Part shown: piece by piece, positions 45,652-54,970 of the stretch
Numbering within the stretch: position 1 is the stretch's first letter
Layout of the letters: every line of letters starts with the position of its first letter
From: FEN-1219 sp963810755
GTDB lineage: Bacteria; Pseudomonadota; Gammaproteobacteria; Steroidobacterales; Rariloculaceae
Reading direction: 5' to 3'
Length of the DNA: 64,000 nt
NCBI GenBank assembly: GCA_963810755.1
Contig: CAWEOP010000005.1
Coordinates: forward strand, 1 to 64,000
The notes under the pieces: generated by a model
The model's database searches: none
The model's input: the letters and a program-made list of their open reading frames with translations, nothing else
Told to the model about the DNA's origin: nothing
Translations under genes and position numbers: made by a program

Positions 45652-46046
45652 CTAGGCGACGTTCTCGGCCGGCGAATTGAATACCACGCGGGTCCGAATG
45701 AACGGCGAAAGCACCCACTTCTCGCCGCGCGTCGGCGGCAGCCCCGCGTGCAGGGCTCGCGCATCGGGCTCTTGGGTCGGTAGGACGTTGACGAAGAACA
45801 GCCCGTCGCCGCGGCTGCCTTTGTGCCGGACGTGGAGCAGCGGGAAATCCGTCGCGCCGCCGTCGTAGTCGCCGTTCAAATAGACCCGCGGCAAATAAGG
45901 CGCCTGGTCGCCGACGATCAAGCGCTTGCCGAGCTCGGTCATCGCGTCGAAGTCGCCGTCGCGCGCCGCAACCGCGAGGACGTTGACCGCGCGTCGTGAC
46001 GACCGGCCGCATCGTGCCGAGCCGCATGCTCCACCCCGTTCGTCAT
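45652..46046 (-). pseudogene. Internally deleted Sel1/prolyl-4-hydroxylase-like gene
   Basis: Reading from ATG 46046 with one base restored near 45990 gives MTNGVEHAARHDAAGRHDA, then DFDAMTELGKRLIVGDQAPY, then directly VYLNGDYDGGATDFPLL and the catalytic tail ARALHAGLPPTRGEKWVLSP. This matches both ends of the protein at 50462-51580 (MSNGLTLAAEHDAAGRHDEA; LGLRLLVGDRAPCLPK; LYLNDDYDGGETDFP; RMVHAGLPPTRGEKWIVSQF), but about 240 residues in between are absent. The lost part includes the Sel1 repeats and the first Fe ligands (HxD). The product cannot be a normal oxygenase. It follows the 46078 oxygenase gene by 31 bases. Confidence 0.75.
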
Positions 46047-46077
46047 TGAATTCCGTTCCGGCCGCGACGCCGGCGCG

Positions 46078-46704
46078 TCAGCGAATGCTGAGCTTGTGGG
46101 ACGAGCCGATGTCGCCTCTGACGAACGCGTTGAAAGCCAACGACCAGCGCTCCTCGTTCGAGTAATTCGGATCCACAGAATGTGAGACGACGGACGGGAA
46201 TAGACAAATGTCGTTCGTCTTCGGTTTGTGTCCCCAGCTTTTGCAGTTGTAGATGTTGAACGAGTCCATGTCGAGATCGAGGGCCGGCGGGAACGGAATC
46301 AAGCTCTGCACGTCGCGGTGGAAGACGATGTCTCCGCCGTCGCCGACGGCCCTGAGGTAGAGCACGCCGGAAAGCAGAGAGTTGTGGTGCATGTGCGGAC
46401 CGGCCCGGTCGCCGCGCCGAAAGATGTTGATCCACGAATTCGTGATGTAGAACTCGATGCTCTTGTTGACGACGTAGACTTGGCGCGCGTAAGTGTCGAC
46501 CTCGCCGATGATGATGTCGTGAACGCTCTTGTACTCCGGCCGCGCCAGGACGTTCCTATCGGTCGAGCTCAGAAACGGAAACGATTCGCCAGACGGAGTC
46601 CTATCAGTGAAGTTCAGCGACTTGATGTCCGGTTTCTCGAAGTCTCCGACGTTGTTGACATAGATAGGTGTCGAGAACAAAGGGAAAATTCGCAATTCGT
46701 TCAT
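46078..46704 (-). CDS. Putative Fe(II)/2OG oxygenase, TIGR02466-like (copy A2)
   Basis: 208 residues from ATG 46704. Near-identical layout to the 31307 protein: IFPLFSTPIYVNNVGDFEKP, SWINIFRRGDRAGPHMHHNS with the proximal His ligands, SGVLYLRAVGDGGDIVFHRD, DSFNIYNCKSWGHKPKTNDI, and the distal part LFPSVVSHSVDPNYSNEERW. The C-terminal SxHKLSI(K/R) is shared. The two are clearly recent paralogs on opposite strands. It sits downstream of a TonB receptor but behind that gene's terminator, so it must have its own promoter, not identified. Target unknown. Confidence 0.85.
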   Translation of the reverse strand: MNELRIFPLFSTPIYVNNVGDFEKPDIKSLNFTDRTPSGESFPFLSSTDRNVLARPEYKSVHDIIIGEVDTYARQVYVVNKSIEFYITNSWINIFRRGDRAGPHMHHNSLLSGVLYLRAVGDGGDIVFHRDVQSLIPFPPALDLDMDSFNIYNCKSWGHKPKTNDICLFPSVVSHSVDPNYSNEERWSLAFNAFVRGDIGSSHKLSIR

Positions 46705-46860
46705 GGTCTCGGCGCGGGGCAGCTTAACCGTCCCCAGGTTGGGAAGCCTTTGTAGCAATCAGTGTGTGCGAGCTCGTTGCGCGCGAGCAATACGGGTCGG
46801 AGCAGCATCCGCATTGGCTAGCAAAAAACGAGGTGGTCCGACGCGTCACCGTGGGGGGAC

Positions 46861-46899
46861 CAACGCGTGCAGGACCAGGCCGACATCGATTTCGGCTGA
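46861..46899 (+). pseudogene. Tiny remnant of a GNAT gene 3' end
   Basis: The frame ending QRVQDQADIDFG-stop closely matches the last residues of the GNAT protein at 35236-36078 (YQKIQDQADVDFR-stop), including the following GAGCG after the stop. Nothing of the rest of the gene is recognisable upstream. It is a candidate duplication or recombination scar, but the match is only about a dozen codons. Confidence 0.4.
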
Positions 46900-46903
46900 G
46901 CGT

Positions 46904-46934
46904 AAAAAAAAACGGCGGGCATCGCTGCCCGCCG
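46904..46934 (-). terminator. Rho-independent terminator of the second large TonB receptor
   Basis: A perfect 8-bp stem (CGGCGGGC / GCCCGCCG, six-base loop) followed on the minus strand by nine T. It lies 26 bases past the receptor stop, the same distance as at the paralogous receptor. Confidence 0.85.
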
Positions 46935-46959
46935 CCGAATAACAAAAAGCACGTTCTGA

Positions 46960-49900
46960 CTAGAAGCTCATCTTCAAACCGATGTACGCGCGACGACCGA
47001 GGATGTCGTAGTAGTCGGCGTCGCGTGACGTCGGAGTTGCGTGTCGCCACAGCCGGGACGGCGCGCCTCCACGATCACGCGGCTCCTCGTCGAGCAGGTT
47101 GTCGATGCCGCCGCGGAACTCGAGCCGCTCGTTGATCGAGTAGCGCGCGAACAGGCTGAACACCTGATACGAGTCCGCGCCGTAGCTGCGTCGTCGCCGG
47201 GATTGCGCGTCGCGGTCTCGGACCTGATCTCCGGCAGGTAGCGCCACTTCAGACCAAGGCTCGCTTTGCCGCCGCCGAAGTTGTAGCCGAACGTGCTGTT
47301 GAGCTTGTACTTGTACTGGGCACCGTAGTAGGTCGTGCTCAGCGTGTCGCGCACGTCCAGCGCCGGCTCGCCGGCGGCGTCCTGGATCTCGAACTCGTCC
47401 AGGTAAGTGAGCAAGGCAGTTGATGAAGAACGAGCCCCGCCGTCGCCGATGTCCTTCGTCCAGTTCACCGAGAGGTCGAGGCCGTTCGTCGTCGAGAGTG
47501 CCCGAGTTCAGATACGGCGCGTCCGACCAGCGACCGCTCGCCGGTGTTCACTTCGCGCGTGATGAAATCGCAGTAACCGCCCGGATCGTTCAGCGAGTAC
47601 GTCGGGTTGCTCACGCCGTCGGCGTTCAAGCACTTGCCGTACACGAACGTCGAGTCGACCGTCGCGATCGCGTCGGTGATCTCGATGCTGTAGAAGTCGA
47701 CCGACGCCGTCAGGTTCTCGAGGCCGCCCGGCGCCGTGAACACGACACCGAACGTCCAGGTCTCCGCCTCTTCGACGCCGAGGTTCGACGTTGCCGTGCG
47801 GCACCTCGTTCTCGAGCTGGAAGAACGGCAGGCCGGGCCGCACGAAGCCGTTCGGGCCCGTCCCGAGGTAGGTCGGCGGCTGACCCAGGTTGTGTCGAAG
47901 GCCGACAGTGCCGTCGTTCGCCGGGTTCGCGTCGCTCCGGTTGATGAGCTGCGGCACAGGCTCTGCACGGCCAGTAGTTCGGATTGGCAGCGGCGCCCCA
48001 TTGGTTCGGCGGACGATTACCCCACGACGCCGTCGTCGAGACCTGGCACGGATCGCCGTAGATGAAGTCCGTGACCGTGTTCAAGCGCGAACCGGCGAAC
48101 AGCTCCTCGGTGTTCGGCGCGCGGTTGGCGACCTGATAGCCGCCGCGGAAACGCACGCTGTCCGTCGCCGACCAGTCGAACAAGCGTCTTGTAGGTGCTG
48201 ACGCCGCCGGCCGTGTCGTAATCCGAGTAGCGGTAGCCGAGCTCGAGGTTCAGCCGCTGGGTCGACCGGAACCAGCAACTCGCCGTAGATCTCCGAGACC
48301 TCGGTCGAGCCGGCCGTGTTGTTCGACACGAACAGGCTCATCGGCTGCTCGACGACCGACACGTTGTCGTTGATCTCGCTCGGGTCGTAGCTGAACGTGT
48401 TCTTGCGCGTGGCTGACGCCCGCGGCGAACCGCAGCTCGCCGGACTTCATGTCGGCGATCTTGCCCTGCAGGTTCGCCTCGACGATGTTCTGGGTGAGGT
48501 CCCAGGTCGGCCGCAGCCTTCGCCTCGATGGCCTCGATGCAGTCCGGGTCCGGATCGACCGTCGAGAACATCGGCAAGCCGGTGTCGCAGGACAACGTGT
48601 AGTTGCGGCCCGTGGTGAACGTCTGACCCGGCGCCGTGACGCCCCAGTTCGGCTGCGCCACGAGGAACTGATAGCGCTGCAGCGACGGTAGGTTGTCGTA
48701 AGAGCTCGTGATGCTCGTGTCTGCCGGTCGATACGTAGGCTTCCCACGTCCAGTCGCGGTTCGCGAACGAGCCCTCGACGCCCGCCATGACCTGATACGC
48801 GTTGGTCTCGTTCGTCGGCTCGGATCGGGCCCCCATGAAGTCGATGCCGCGGAACAGGTTCCACGGCGTGCTGGCGGCGGACGGGCCCGTCGGATCACCC
48901 GGCAGCAGAGGGCCGCCGCCGTCCGGATCGAACGTGCGCGAGTCGAGCAGTGCTTGCAGACCCGGCGGCAGCGGCCGCAGGCCGTCGTTCGGGATCGGCG
49001 CCTGCCATACCGTGATCGCGGGCGAGTAGCCGCCGCGCGTCTTCACGGCGATGTTGCTGTAGGTCGCCTGCGCGAACGCCGTCAGATTGTCGTTGAGATC
49101 GACGTGCGCACGACCGAACACCGAACGGCGCTCGGCCGGCGTGGCTGCGTAATTGGTCATCGGGTTCTGCGCCAGAGTGCCGTTCGGTTGGCGCCGGACG
49201 CCCTCGAAACCGTCGCCGTTGTTCTCGAGGCTCTGCATCGGGCCGGTGTAGTTGCACGCCCGTCAACGTGAACGGCGTACCGTCCGGCTGGAAGTAGATC
49301 TCGTTGTTGTTGCGGACCGTCCCCGGGGCGAAGCCGTACGGCGCGAACAACGCGTCGACGGCCGCCTGCGTCGGCCGATTCGATGCCGGCGGCGGCCGGC
49401 GTGGCGATACCGGCCGGCGACGAGGCCCGGCGAATAACCGGTCGCGTTCAGGAAGCCGCCGGACTCGTTGCTCGGATCGGCCCAGCCGTTGACGAAGAAC
49501 TCGCGATCCTGCTGGTAGCACCGCTTCGCGCTGGTACCACTCGACACCGAGCATCACGTTGCTGTTGCCGCTCTCGCCGTTGACGCCGAGCAAGGTCGAG
49601 AAGCGCGTCTCCTCGCCGTCACCCTCCTGCGTCATGCCGGTCTGGAGGTCCATGTCGACGCCTTCGAAGTCTTTCTTCAGCACGAAGTTGACGACGCCCG
49701 CGAGAGCGTCGGCGCCGTACACGGCGGAAGCGCCGCCCGTGATCGTCTCGACGCGCTCGATCGCGGCCGACGGGATCGTGTTCAAGTCGACGACGAGCGA
49801 AGCGTTCGCCGGCTGCGCGCGGCGGCCGTCGACGAGCACGAGGGTGCGGTTCGGCGCCGATGCCGCGCAGGTTCACGCTCGCGATACCGAGCGTCACGGC

Positions 49901-50203
49901 GCCCGAGGACGGCTGTATGCCGGAATCGAACTGCGTGCCCTCGGGCACGAACTGCGGCATTTGGTTCAGCACGCTCTCGATGCTGATCGTGCTCGAGTTC
50001 TCGAGCCGTTGCGCATCGACCGTCACGATCGGGCTCGAGGCGTCGAGGTCGCGGCGCACGATGCGCGAACCCGTGACGAGGATTTCCTCGGTCGGATCCT
50101 GCGCCTGCGCCTTCATCGCTTGCGAGGCCATCAGCGTCGAGATCGTCGACGCGAGCACGGTGAGTTGTTGTCGGTTCGGCGTCCCCAACTTGGCTGTCAG
50201 CAT
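46960..50203 (-). CDS. TonB-dependent receptor, large, paralog of 39821-43016 (many frameshifts)
   Basis: About 1,080 residues when roughly fifteen one-base changes are bridged. Start ATG 50203 with a GGGGGA site; signal region QLTVLASTISTLMASQAMKA then QAQ. Plug: EEILVTGSRIVRRDLDASSP, VLNQMPQFVPEGTQFDSG, SVNLRGIGAE, RVETITGGASAVYGADALAG. Barrel segments match the paralog (ETNAYQVMAGVEGSF, GELRFAAGVS, QPMSLFVSNNTAGSTEVSEI, LEFRGGIDNLLDEEP) and the end is LKMSF. The protein signal is intact in every piece, so the breaks are more likely sequence errors than decay, but a decaying duplicate is possible. Confidence 0.8.
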
Positions 50204-50402
50204 GGTTTTCCCCCGGGAAATACTTTTGGCGAAAAATGCGATCTGATACTTCTGCAACAACGAAAGCTCTGTTGCAGAAAAGACTTTCGATTGCACCCCT
50301 GTAACGCGCCCGCTGGTGTTCAGGGAGCTCGTCACCCGCGAGTCTGCATCACGCTTGGGGATCAAACTAGGTATCCGCTGTTGATAGCATCCGCAGTGCT
50401 AC

Positions 50403-50420
50403 CGTTGCGAGTTCGCAACG
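50403..50420. promoter_or_regulatory. Perfect inverted repeat upstream of the second large receptor
   Basis: CGTTGCGA-gt-TCGCAACG, an 8-bp palindrome with a two-base centre, 200 bases upstream of the receptor start. No T run follows on the minus strand, so it looks more like a protein-binding site than a terminator. A second short repeat CCGAA-CGT-TTCGG lies at 50449-50461, directly past the stop of the Sel1/hydroxylase gene, and could be a weak terminator for it. The regulator is unknown. Confidence 0.35.
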
Positions 50421-50461
50421 TCGGAATTTTTATGTGCGTAAAATCGAACCGAACGTTTCGG

Positions 50462-51580
50462 TCAGCCCACGTTCTCCGCGCGCGCATTGAGCGCCACGCG
50501 GCTCCGGAAGAATTGCGAGACGATCCATTTCTCGCCGCGCGTCGGCGGCAGACCGGCGTGCACCATTCGCACGTCGGGTTTGCCGTTCGGCAAAGCGTTC
50601 GTGAAGAACAATCCGCCGCGACGACGGCCTCTGTGGCGCACGCCGATGCGCGGGAAATCCGTCTCGCCGCCGTCGTAGTCGTCGTTCAAATAAAGCAGGA
50701 ACGTGATGATCCGCTCGCCGCGCTCGTGGATGAGGCGCTCGTAGTCCGCGATCCCTGGATTCAAGAAGTCGACGTGATTCGTGATTTGCTCGCCGACGGC
50801 GTAGTGCAGGATCGTGGGCCCCTCGGCGTTCTGCACGGGCACTCCGCACGTGACGGCCATTCGGTGCTGCAGCACGACCTGCACGACGTCGAGATCCGCG
50901 AGATCGAAGCCGACGATGCTGTTGCTTGCGCATGTGATCCGCGACCGTACCCCCTTGCGCGGAATCGTAGATCAAGGCCCGGCGTAGCCTGCCCGGGCCC
51001 GGCTTTGGAGCCAGTCGCAGACGGGATCCGTCGCGAGCTCCGCGAAGCCGCGCACGAGCGGGCGATCGTGCAACGTATCGCCGGCCGGCGCCGCAACCCA
51101 TCTGCGCACGTCGACACTCTCGGCGAGCCGCCGCCAATCCGCCGTACCGGCGGGCTTCGGGCTATACGCACCGGCGGGCTCGCCACCCGACGCGCCGAGC
51201 GCGAGCAGCTGCCCCTGCGCCTGCTCGGAGCCGCGCTCAGCCGCGTAGACGAGCATGCCGAGCGCGTCGCCCCAGCTCTGCGGGACATGGAGACCGAGCG
51301 CGGCGAGCGGTGCGACCCGCAGCGCCGCTTCCGCGTGACCCGCCTTCAGCGCGTCGAGCAGCAGGGAAACCGCGTCCTTCGGCAGACAAGGCGCGCGGTC
51401 GCCCACGAGCAACCGTAGCCCAAGCGCGACGGTCGCATCGAGGTCGCCGCGCTGCGTCGCGCGCGCGAGCTCGTCGACGGCCTCGTCGTGCCGGCCTGCC
51501 GCGTCGTGCTCGGCCGCGAGCGTGAGCCCGTTGCTCATGTGCACGCGGCCGGCGATGGGTTCTTCAGAGGATGCGGTCAT
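50462..51580 (-). CDS. Sel1-repeat protein with C-terminal prolyl-4-hydroxylase (2OG-Fe(II)) domain (two frameshifts)
   Basis: About 372 residues after correcting two bases near 50930-50990. Start ATG 51580 (MTASSEEPIAGRVH). Residues 15-150: Sel1-like helical repeats (ATVALGLRLLVGDRAPCLPK, AVSLLLDALKAGHAEAALRV, ALGMLVYAAERGSEQAQGQL). Residues 205-370: hydroxylase with ILHYAVGEQITNHVDFLNP containing the HxD ligands (NHVD), LLYLNDDYDGGETDFP, and MVHAGLPPTRGEKW with the distal His, then an Arg-rich 2OG anchor (FFRSRVALN). No signal peptide. It is divergent from another 2OG oxygenase at 51686 across 105 bases and upstream of the TonB receptor. Target unknown; a peptide is plausible because of the repeats. 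Confidence 0.85.
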
Positions 51581-51685
51581 CGTTCGCGAGCCCGCCGAGC
51601 GGGCGAGGTGAAAGCACCAAACGGAGTGGCGCGAAACGCCAGGCAGCATAGACTCGACTCGAAGCTTTTTCCACGGCGGAGGGAC

Positions 51686-52378
51686 ATGTTGGAAGCCATC
51701 GACTGGGGTCACGCCGCGAGCGAGCTCGACCTGCGCGGCTACACGGTGCTGGAACGGCTCGTCTCGCCCGCGGAATGTGCGACGCTCACGGCGCTCTATG
51801 GCGACGACGACCGTTTCCGTAGCCGGATCGTGATGCAGCGCCACAACTTCGGCCGCGGCGAGTACAAGTACTTCGCCTATCCGCTGCCGGACCTCGTCGC
51901 CGAGCTTCGCACCGCGCTGTACCGGCCGCTCGCGGTGGTCGCGAACCGCTGGAACGCTACGCTCGGCATCAGCGCGCGTTTCCCGGACGAGCACGAGGCG
52001 TTCATCGCGCGTTGTCACGCGGCGGGGCAGGTTCGTCCGACTCCTCTGCTGCTGCGTTACGACGAGGGCGACTACAACTGCCTGCATCAAGACCTCTACG
52101 GCGAGCATGTCTTCCCGTTGCAGCTCACGATCCTGTTGTCGGAGCCCGCGCGAGAGTTCACCGGCGGCGAGTTCGTGCTGACGGAGCAACGGCCGCGGAT
52201 GCAGTCGCGCGCGGAGGTGGTTCCGCTGCGCCAAGGTGACGCCGTCGTGTTCGCGGTCCGGCATCGGCCGGTCGCGGGCACGCGCGGCGCCTATCGCGTG
52301 ACGACGCGCCACGGCGTGAGCCGAGTGCGGTCGGGGCAGCGCGTCACGGCCGGTATCGTGTTTCACGACGCGACGTAG
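51686..52378 (+). CDS. 2OG-Fe(II) oxygenase (proline-hydroxylase-like)
   Basis: 230 residues from ATG 51686 with a strong GGAGGGAC site; the longer frame upstream overlaps the divergent gene's promoter. Begins with a substrate-side region (LDLRGYTVLERLVSPAECAT). The Fe-binding pair is in NCLHQDLYGEHVFPLQL (HxD), and the distal part is VVFAVRHRPVAGTRGAYRVT then HGVSRVRSG with the last His and Arg anchor. GGEFVLTEQRPRMQSRAEVV is typical of the PhyH/P4H-like DSBH. It is a member of the oxygenase cluster, different in family from the TIGR02466 copies. Confidence 0.88.
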   Translation: MLEAIDWGHAASELDLRGYTVLERLVSPAECATLTALYGDDDRFRSRIVMQRHNFGRGEYKYFAYPLPDLVAELRTALYRPLAVVANRWNATLGISARFPDEHEAFIARCHAAGQVRPTPLLLRYDEGDYNCLHQDLYGEHVFPLQLTILLSEPAREFTGGEFVLTEQRPRMQSRAEVVPLRQGDAVVFAVRHRPVAGTRGAYRVTTRHGVSRVRSGQRVTAGIVFHDAT

Positions 52379-52487
52379 CGCCTCGTTTGCGTCGATCGAA
52401 CAGCGGCCGGACGCCGGGGCGCATTGCCTGCGTCGAGGTGCGGCGCTAGGCTACTGTCTGCGTTGGCTTTTCTCGGCCGATCATCCG

Positions 52488-54017
52488 ATGGGACATACGC
52501 GAACCTGCCTGCTCTGCTGTCTCGCGCTCCTGCTCGGCGCCACCGGGCGAGTTGCGGCTGCCGAAAACCTGGCCGACTTGATCCAGTCGGGCAACCGAAG
52601 CGCGGCGCTCGAAGCGATTCGCGCGGGCGTCGACGTGAACGCGGCCCAAGGCGACGGCACGACGCCGCTGCACTGGGCCGTTTATAAGGTGGACTCGGAG
52701 CTCGTTGCGCAGCTGCTCAAGCGCGGCGCCACAGCGAACGTCGTCAACAAGTACGGCTCGAGCCCGCTCGCCGAGGCCGTGAAGCTCGGCGACGCGAAGG
52801 TCGTCGACCAGCTGCTCGACGCGGGCGCGGACGTCGAGTCGCCGAACGAAGACGGCCAGACGGCGCTGATGCTCGCGGCTCGCGCGGGCGCGCTCGACGT
52901 CGCGACGACGCTCGTCGAGCACGGCGCGAACGTGAACGCGGCGGAGTCTTGGCGCGGCCAGACTCCGCTCATGTGGGCCGCCGACGGCAATTTTCCCGAC
53001 CTCGCGCTGCTCTTGATCTCGAAAGGCGCGGACGTGCGCGTTCGCGCGGCCGCGAACGACTGGCAGGCGCAAATCACCTCCGAGCCGCGCGCGCAGTACC
53101 GCCCGACCGGCGGGCTCACCCCCCTGCTCTACGCCGCGCGTTCCGGCTGCAGCCGCTGCGTGCGTGCAATGCTCGAAGCCGGCGCCGACGTCAATCAGCC
53201 GAATCCCGACGGCATCACGCCGCTGATGGTCGCCATCGACAATTTCCACTACGACACCGCGCGCCTCTTGCTCGATCAGGGCGCGAATCCACACGTCTGG
53301 GATTGGTGGGGCCGCACGGCGCTGTACGTCGCCGTCGACATGAGCACCTACAACGTCCGCGGACCGCAGACGGTTGCGTCCGAGACGTCGGCCGGGGACG
53401 TGATCCGGCTCTTGCTCGACGCCGGTGTGAATCCGAATCCGCAGCTGAACATGCATCGCCCGGGCCGCGGCGGCAACAGCAGCCGCTTCGTGGACGACTT
53501 GCTCACGACGGGCGCCACTCCGCTGCTGCGCGCCGCGATCGGCCACGACGCGGCAGCCGTGCGCGCGCTGCTCGAGCACGGCGCGCTCGTCGATCTTCCG
53601 AACGTGATGGGCGTGACGCCGCTCATGGGCGCCGCGGGCGTCGGCGTCTCGCAGCGCGACCGGCGTCTCAACCTCGATAGCGACGTTCAGACGCGGGCGC
53701 TCGCGACGCTCGAGGTATTGATCGCGGCCGGTGCGGACGTGAACGCGCGGATCATGGACATCGACGGCCGGACCGCACGCATCGCGCGTATCAGCACGAT
53801 GACGGAGCGCAACGGACAGACTGCGCTGTACGGCGCGGTGAAGTTCGGCTGGACGCGGGTCGTGCAATTCCTGCTCGAGCACGGGGCGAAGACCGATATC
53901 GTCGACGCGCTCGGCAAGTCGCCGCTCAACGCGGCGCTGGGTCAGACGGGCGGCCGCGACAATACCGTGTCGCAAGAGATCGCGGATCTCATTCGGAAAG
54001 CCGGCAACGGCGCCTGA
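52488..54017 (+). CDS. Exported ankyrin-repeat protein, second copy
   Basis: 509 residues. Signal peptide CLLCCLALLLGATGRVAAAE. About eleven ankyrin repeats (DGTTPLHWAVYKVDSELVAQL, YGSSPLAEAVKLGDAKVVDQL, DGQTALMLAARAGALDVATTL, RGQTPLMWAADGNFPDLALLL, NGQTALYGAVKFGWTRVVQFL). A loop near HRPGRGGNSSRFVDDLLTTG is shared in position with the insertion of the 21513 protein. Here it is followed, 17 bases on, by a Tat-exported isomerase-fold gene instead of a cytochrome. Role unknown; the exported ankyrin proteins here may be binding partners for Tat or haem proteins. Confidence 0.9.
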   Translation: MGHTRTCLLCCLALLLGATGRVAAAENLADLIQSGNRSAALEAIRAGVDVNAAQGDGTTPLHWAVYKVDSELVAQLLKRGATANVVNKYGSSPLAEAVKLGDAKVVDQLLDAGADVESPNEDGQTALMLAARAGALDVATTLVEHGANVNAAESWRGQTPLMWAADGNFPDLALLLISKGADVRVRAAANDWQAQITSEPRAQYRPTGGLTPLLYAARSGCSRCVRAMLEAGADVNQPNPDGITPLMVAIDNFHYDTARLLLDQGANPHVWDWWGRTALYVAVDMSTYNVRGPQTVASETSAGDVIRLLLDAGVNPNPQLNMHRPGRGGNSSRFVDDLLTTGATPLLRAAIGHDAAAVRALLEHGALVDLPNVMGVTPLMGAAGVGVSQRDRRLNLDSDVQTRALATLEVLIAAGADVNARIMDIDGRTARIARISTMTERNGQTALYGAVKFGWTRVVQFLLEHGAKTDIVDALGKSPLNAALGQTGGRDNTVSQEIADLIRKAGNGA

Positions 54018-54034
54018 GACCGGCCGGCGCCGTC

Positions 54035-54970
54035 ATGCGCATCACGCGACGAAAGCTTCTCGGCTACCCCGTCGCCTGCGGCGCCGCCTCGCTCACGCTC
54101 GGCGCGCGTAGCCGCTGGTCGCACGCCGCCGCGCCGACTTCGGCCGGCATCCAGCTCTGGTCCGTCCGGCAAGCGCTGCAATCGGACGTCGCTGGCACGC
54201 TGCGCAAGCTCCGTGCGATCGGATTCACGGAGGTCGAACCGGCGGGGTTCGCCGGCCTGTCCGCTGCGCAGTTCCGCAAGCGGCTCGACGACGCGGAGCT
54301 CGTCGCACCTAGCGCGCATTTGCCGCTCGATGGGGACGATCTCGAAACCGCGTTCGCGGATGCACACGCGCTCGGCGCTCGCTATGCAGTGAGCGCGACG
54401 CTGCGACCCGGAACCGGCGCTCCCTTCCCCGAGGCCGCTCCCGCGGGCGCCGCCGACGCTCCACGTGCGCCGCCGCTTCCCGCAATGACGCTCGACGACG
54501 CGAAGCGGACCGCTGACCTCGCTAACCGTGTCGGCGAGAAGGCCAAGCGCGCCGGACTGCTGTACGCGTACCACAACCATCACTTCGAGCTCGCTCGGGA
54601 AGGCGGCGTGCTCGCGTACGACGAGCTGTTGCGTCGAACCGATCCCGAGCTCGTGAAGTTCGAGATGGACTGCGGCTGGATGGTCATCGGCGGGCTGGAT
54701 CCGGCCCCCTACTTCGAAACGCATCCCAAGCGTTTCCCACTGATCCACGTGAAGGACTTTCCGCCGCTACCGACCGAGCCCACCAAGCCGGACGGGCGCG
54801 CCGGTGCGGAGCTCGGCCGCGGCACGATCGACTATCGGCCGATCCTCGCCGCCGCAAAGGCGAACGGCCTCGAGCATTTGTTCGCCGAGCAGGAGGGCCC
54901 GTTCACGCGGATGACCCCGCTCGAAGCCGCCGAGGTCGCCCACGATTATCTAAGCCGCGTGAGCCCCTGA
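54035..54970 (+). CDS. Tat-exported sugar phosphate isomerase/epimerase-fold protein
   Basis: 311 residues. N-terminus MRITRRKLLGYPVACGAASL is a twin-arginine signal. The body is an AP-endonuclease-2/xylose-isomerase-like TIM barrel: GIQLWSVRQALQSDVAGTLR, IGFTEVEPAGFAGLSAAQFR, KRAGLLYAYHNHHFELAREG (metal His region), ELVKFEMDCGWMVIGGLDPA, FPLIHVKDFPP, GRGTIDYRPILAAAK. Exported members of this family are common near Gfo/Idh and DUF1080 proteins; here none is adjacent. An isomerase or lyase on a sugar outside the cytoplasm is the working guess. The 191 bases to the next gene show no clear regulatory motif. Confidence 0.87.
   Translation: MRITRRKLLGYPVACGAASLTLGARSRWSHAAAPTSAGIQLWSVRQALQSDVAGTLRKLRAIGFTEVEPAGFAGLSAAQFRKRLDDAELVAPSAHLPLDGDDLETAFADAHALGARYAVSATLRPGTGAPFPEAAPAGAADAPRAPPLPAMTLDDAKRTADLANRVGEKAKRAGLLYAYHNHHFELAREGGVLAYDELLRRTDPELVKFEMDCGWMVIGGLDPAPYFETHPKRFPLIHVKDFPPLPTEPTKPDGRAGAELGRGTIDYRPILAAAKANGLEHLFAEQEGPFTRMTPLEAAEVAHDYLSRVSP

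Noticed and set aside
52446..53975. 509-codon minus-strand frame opposite the ankyrin gene
   Set aside because: Mirror of the ankyrin repeats; repetitive antisense product.
21513..54017. Ankyrin repeats considered as a DNA repeat or CRISPR-like array
   Set aside because: The periodicity is at protein level with divergent codons; no identical DNA repeats or spacers.
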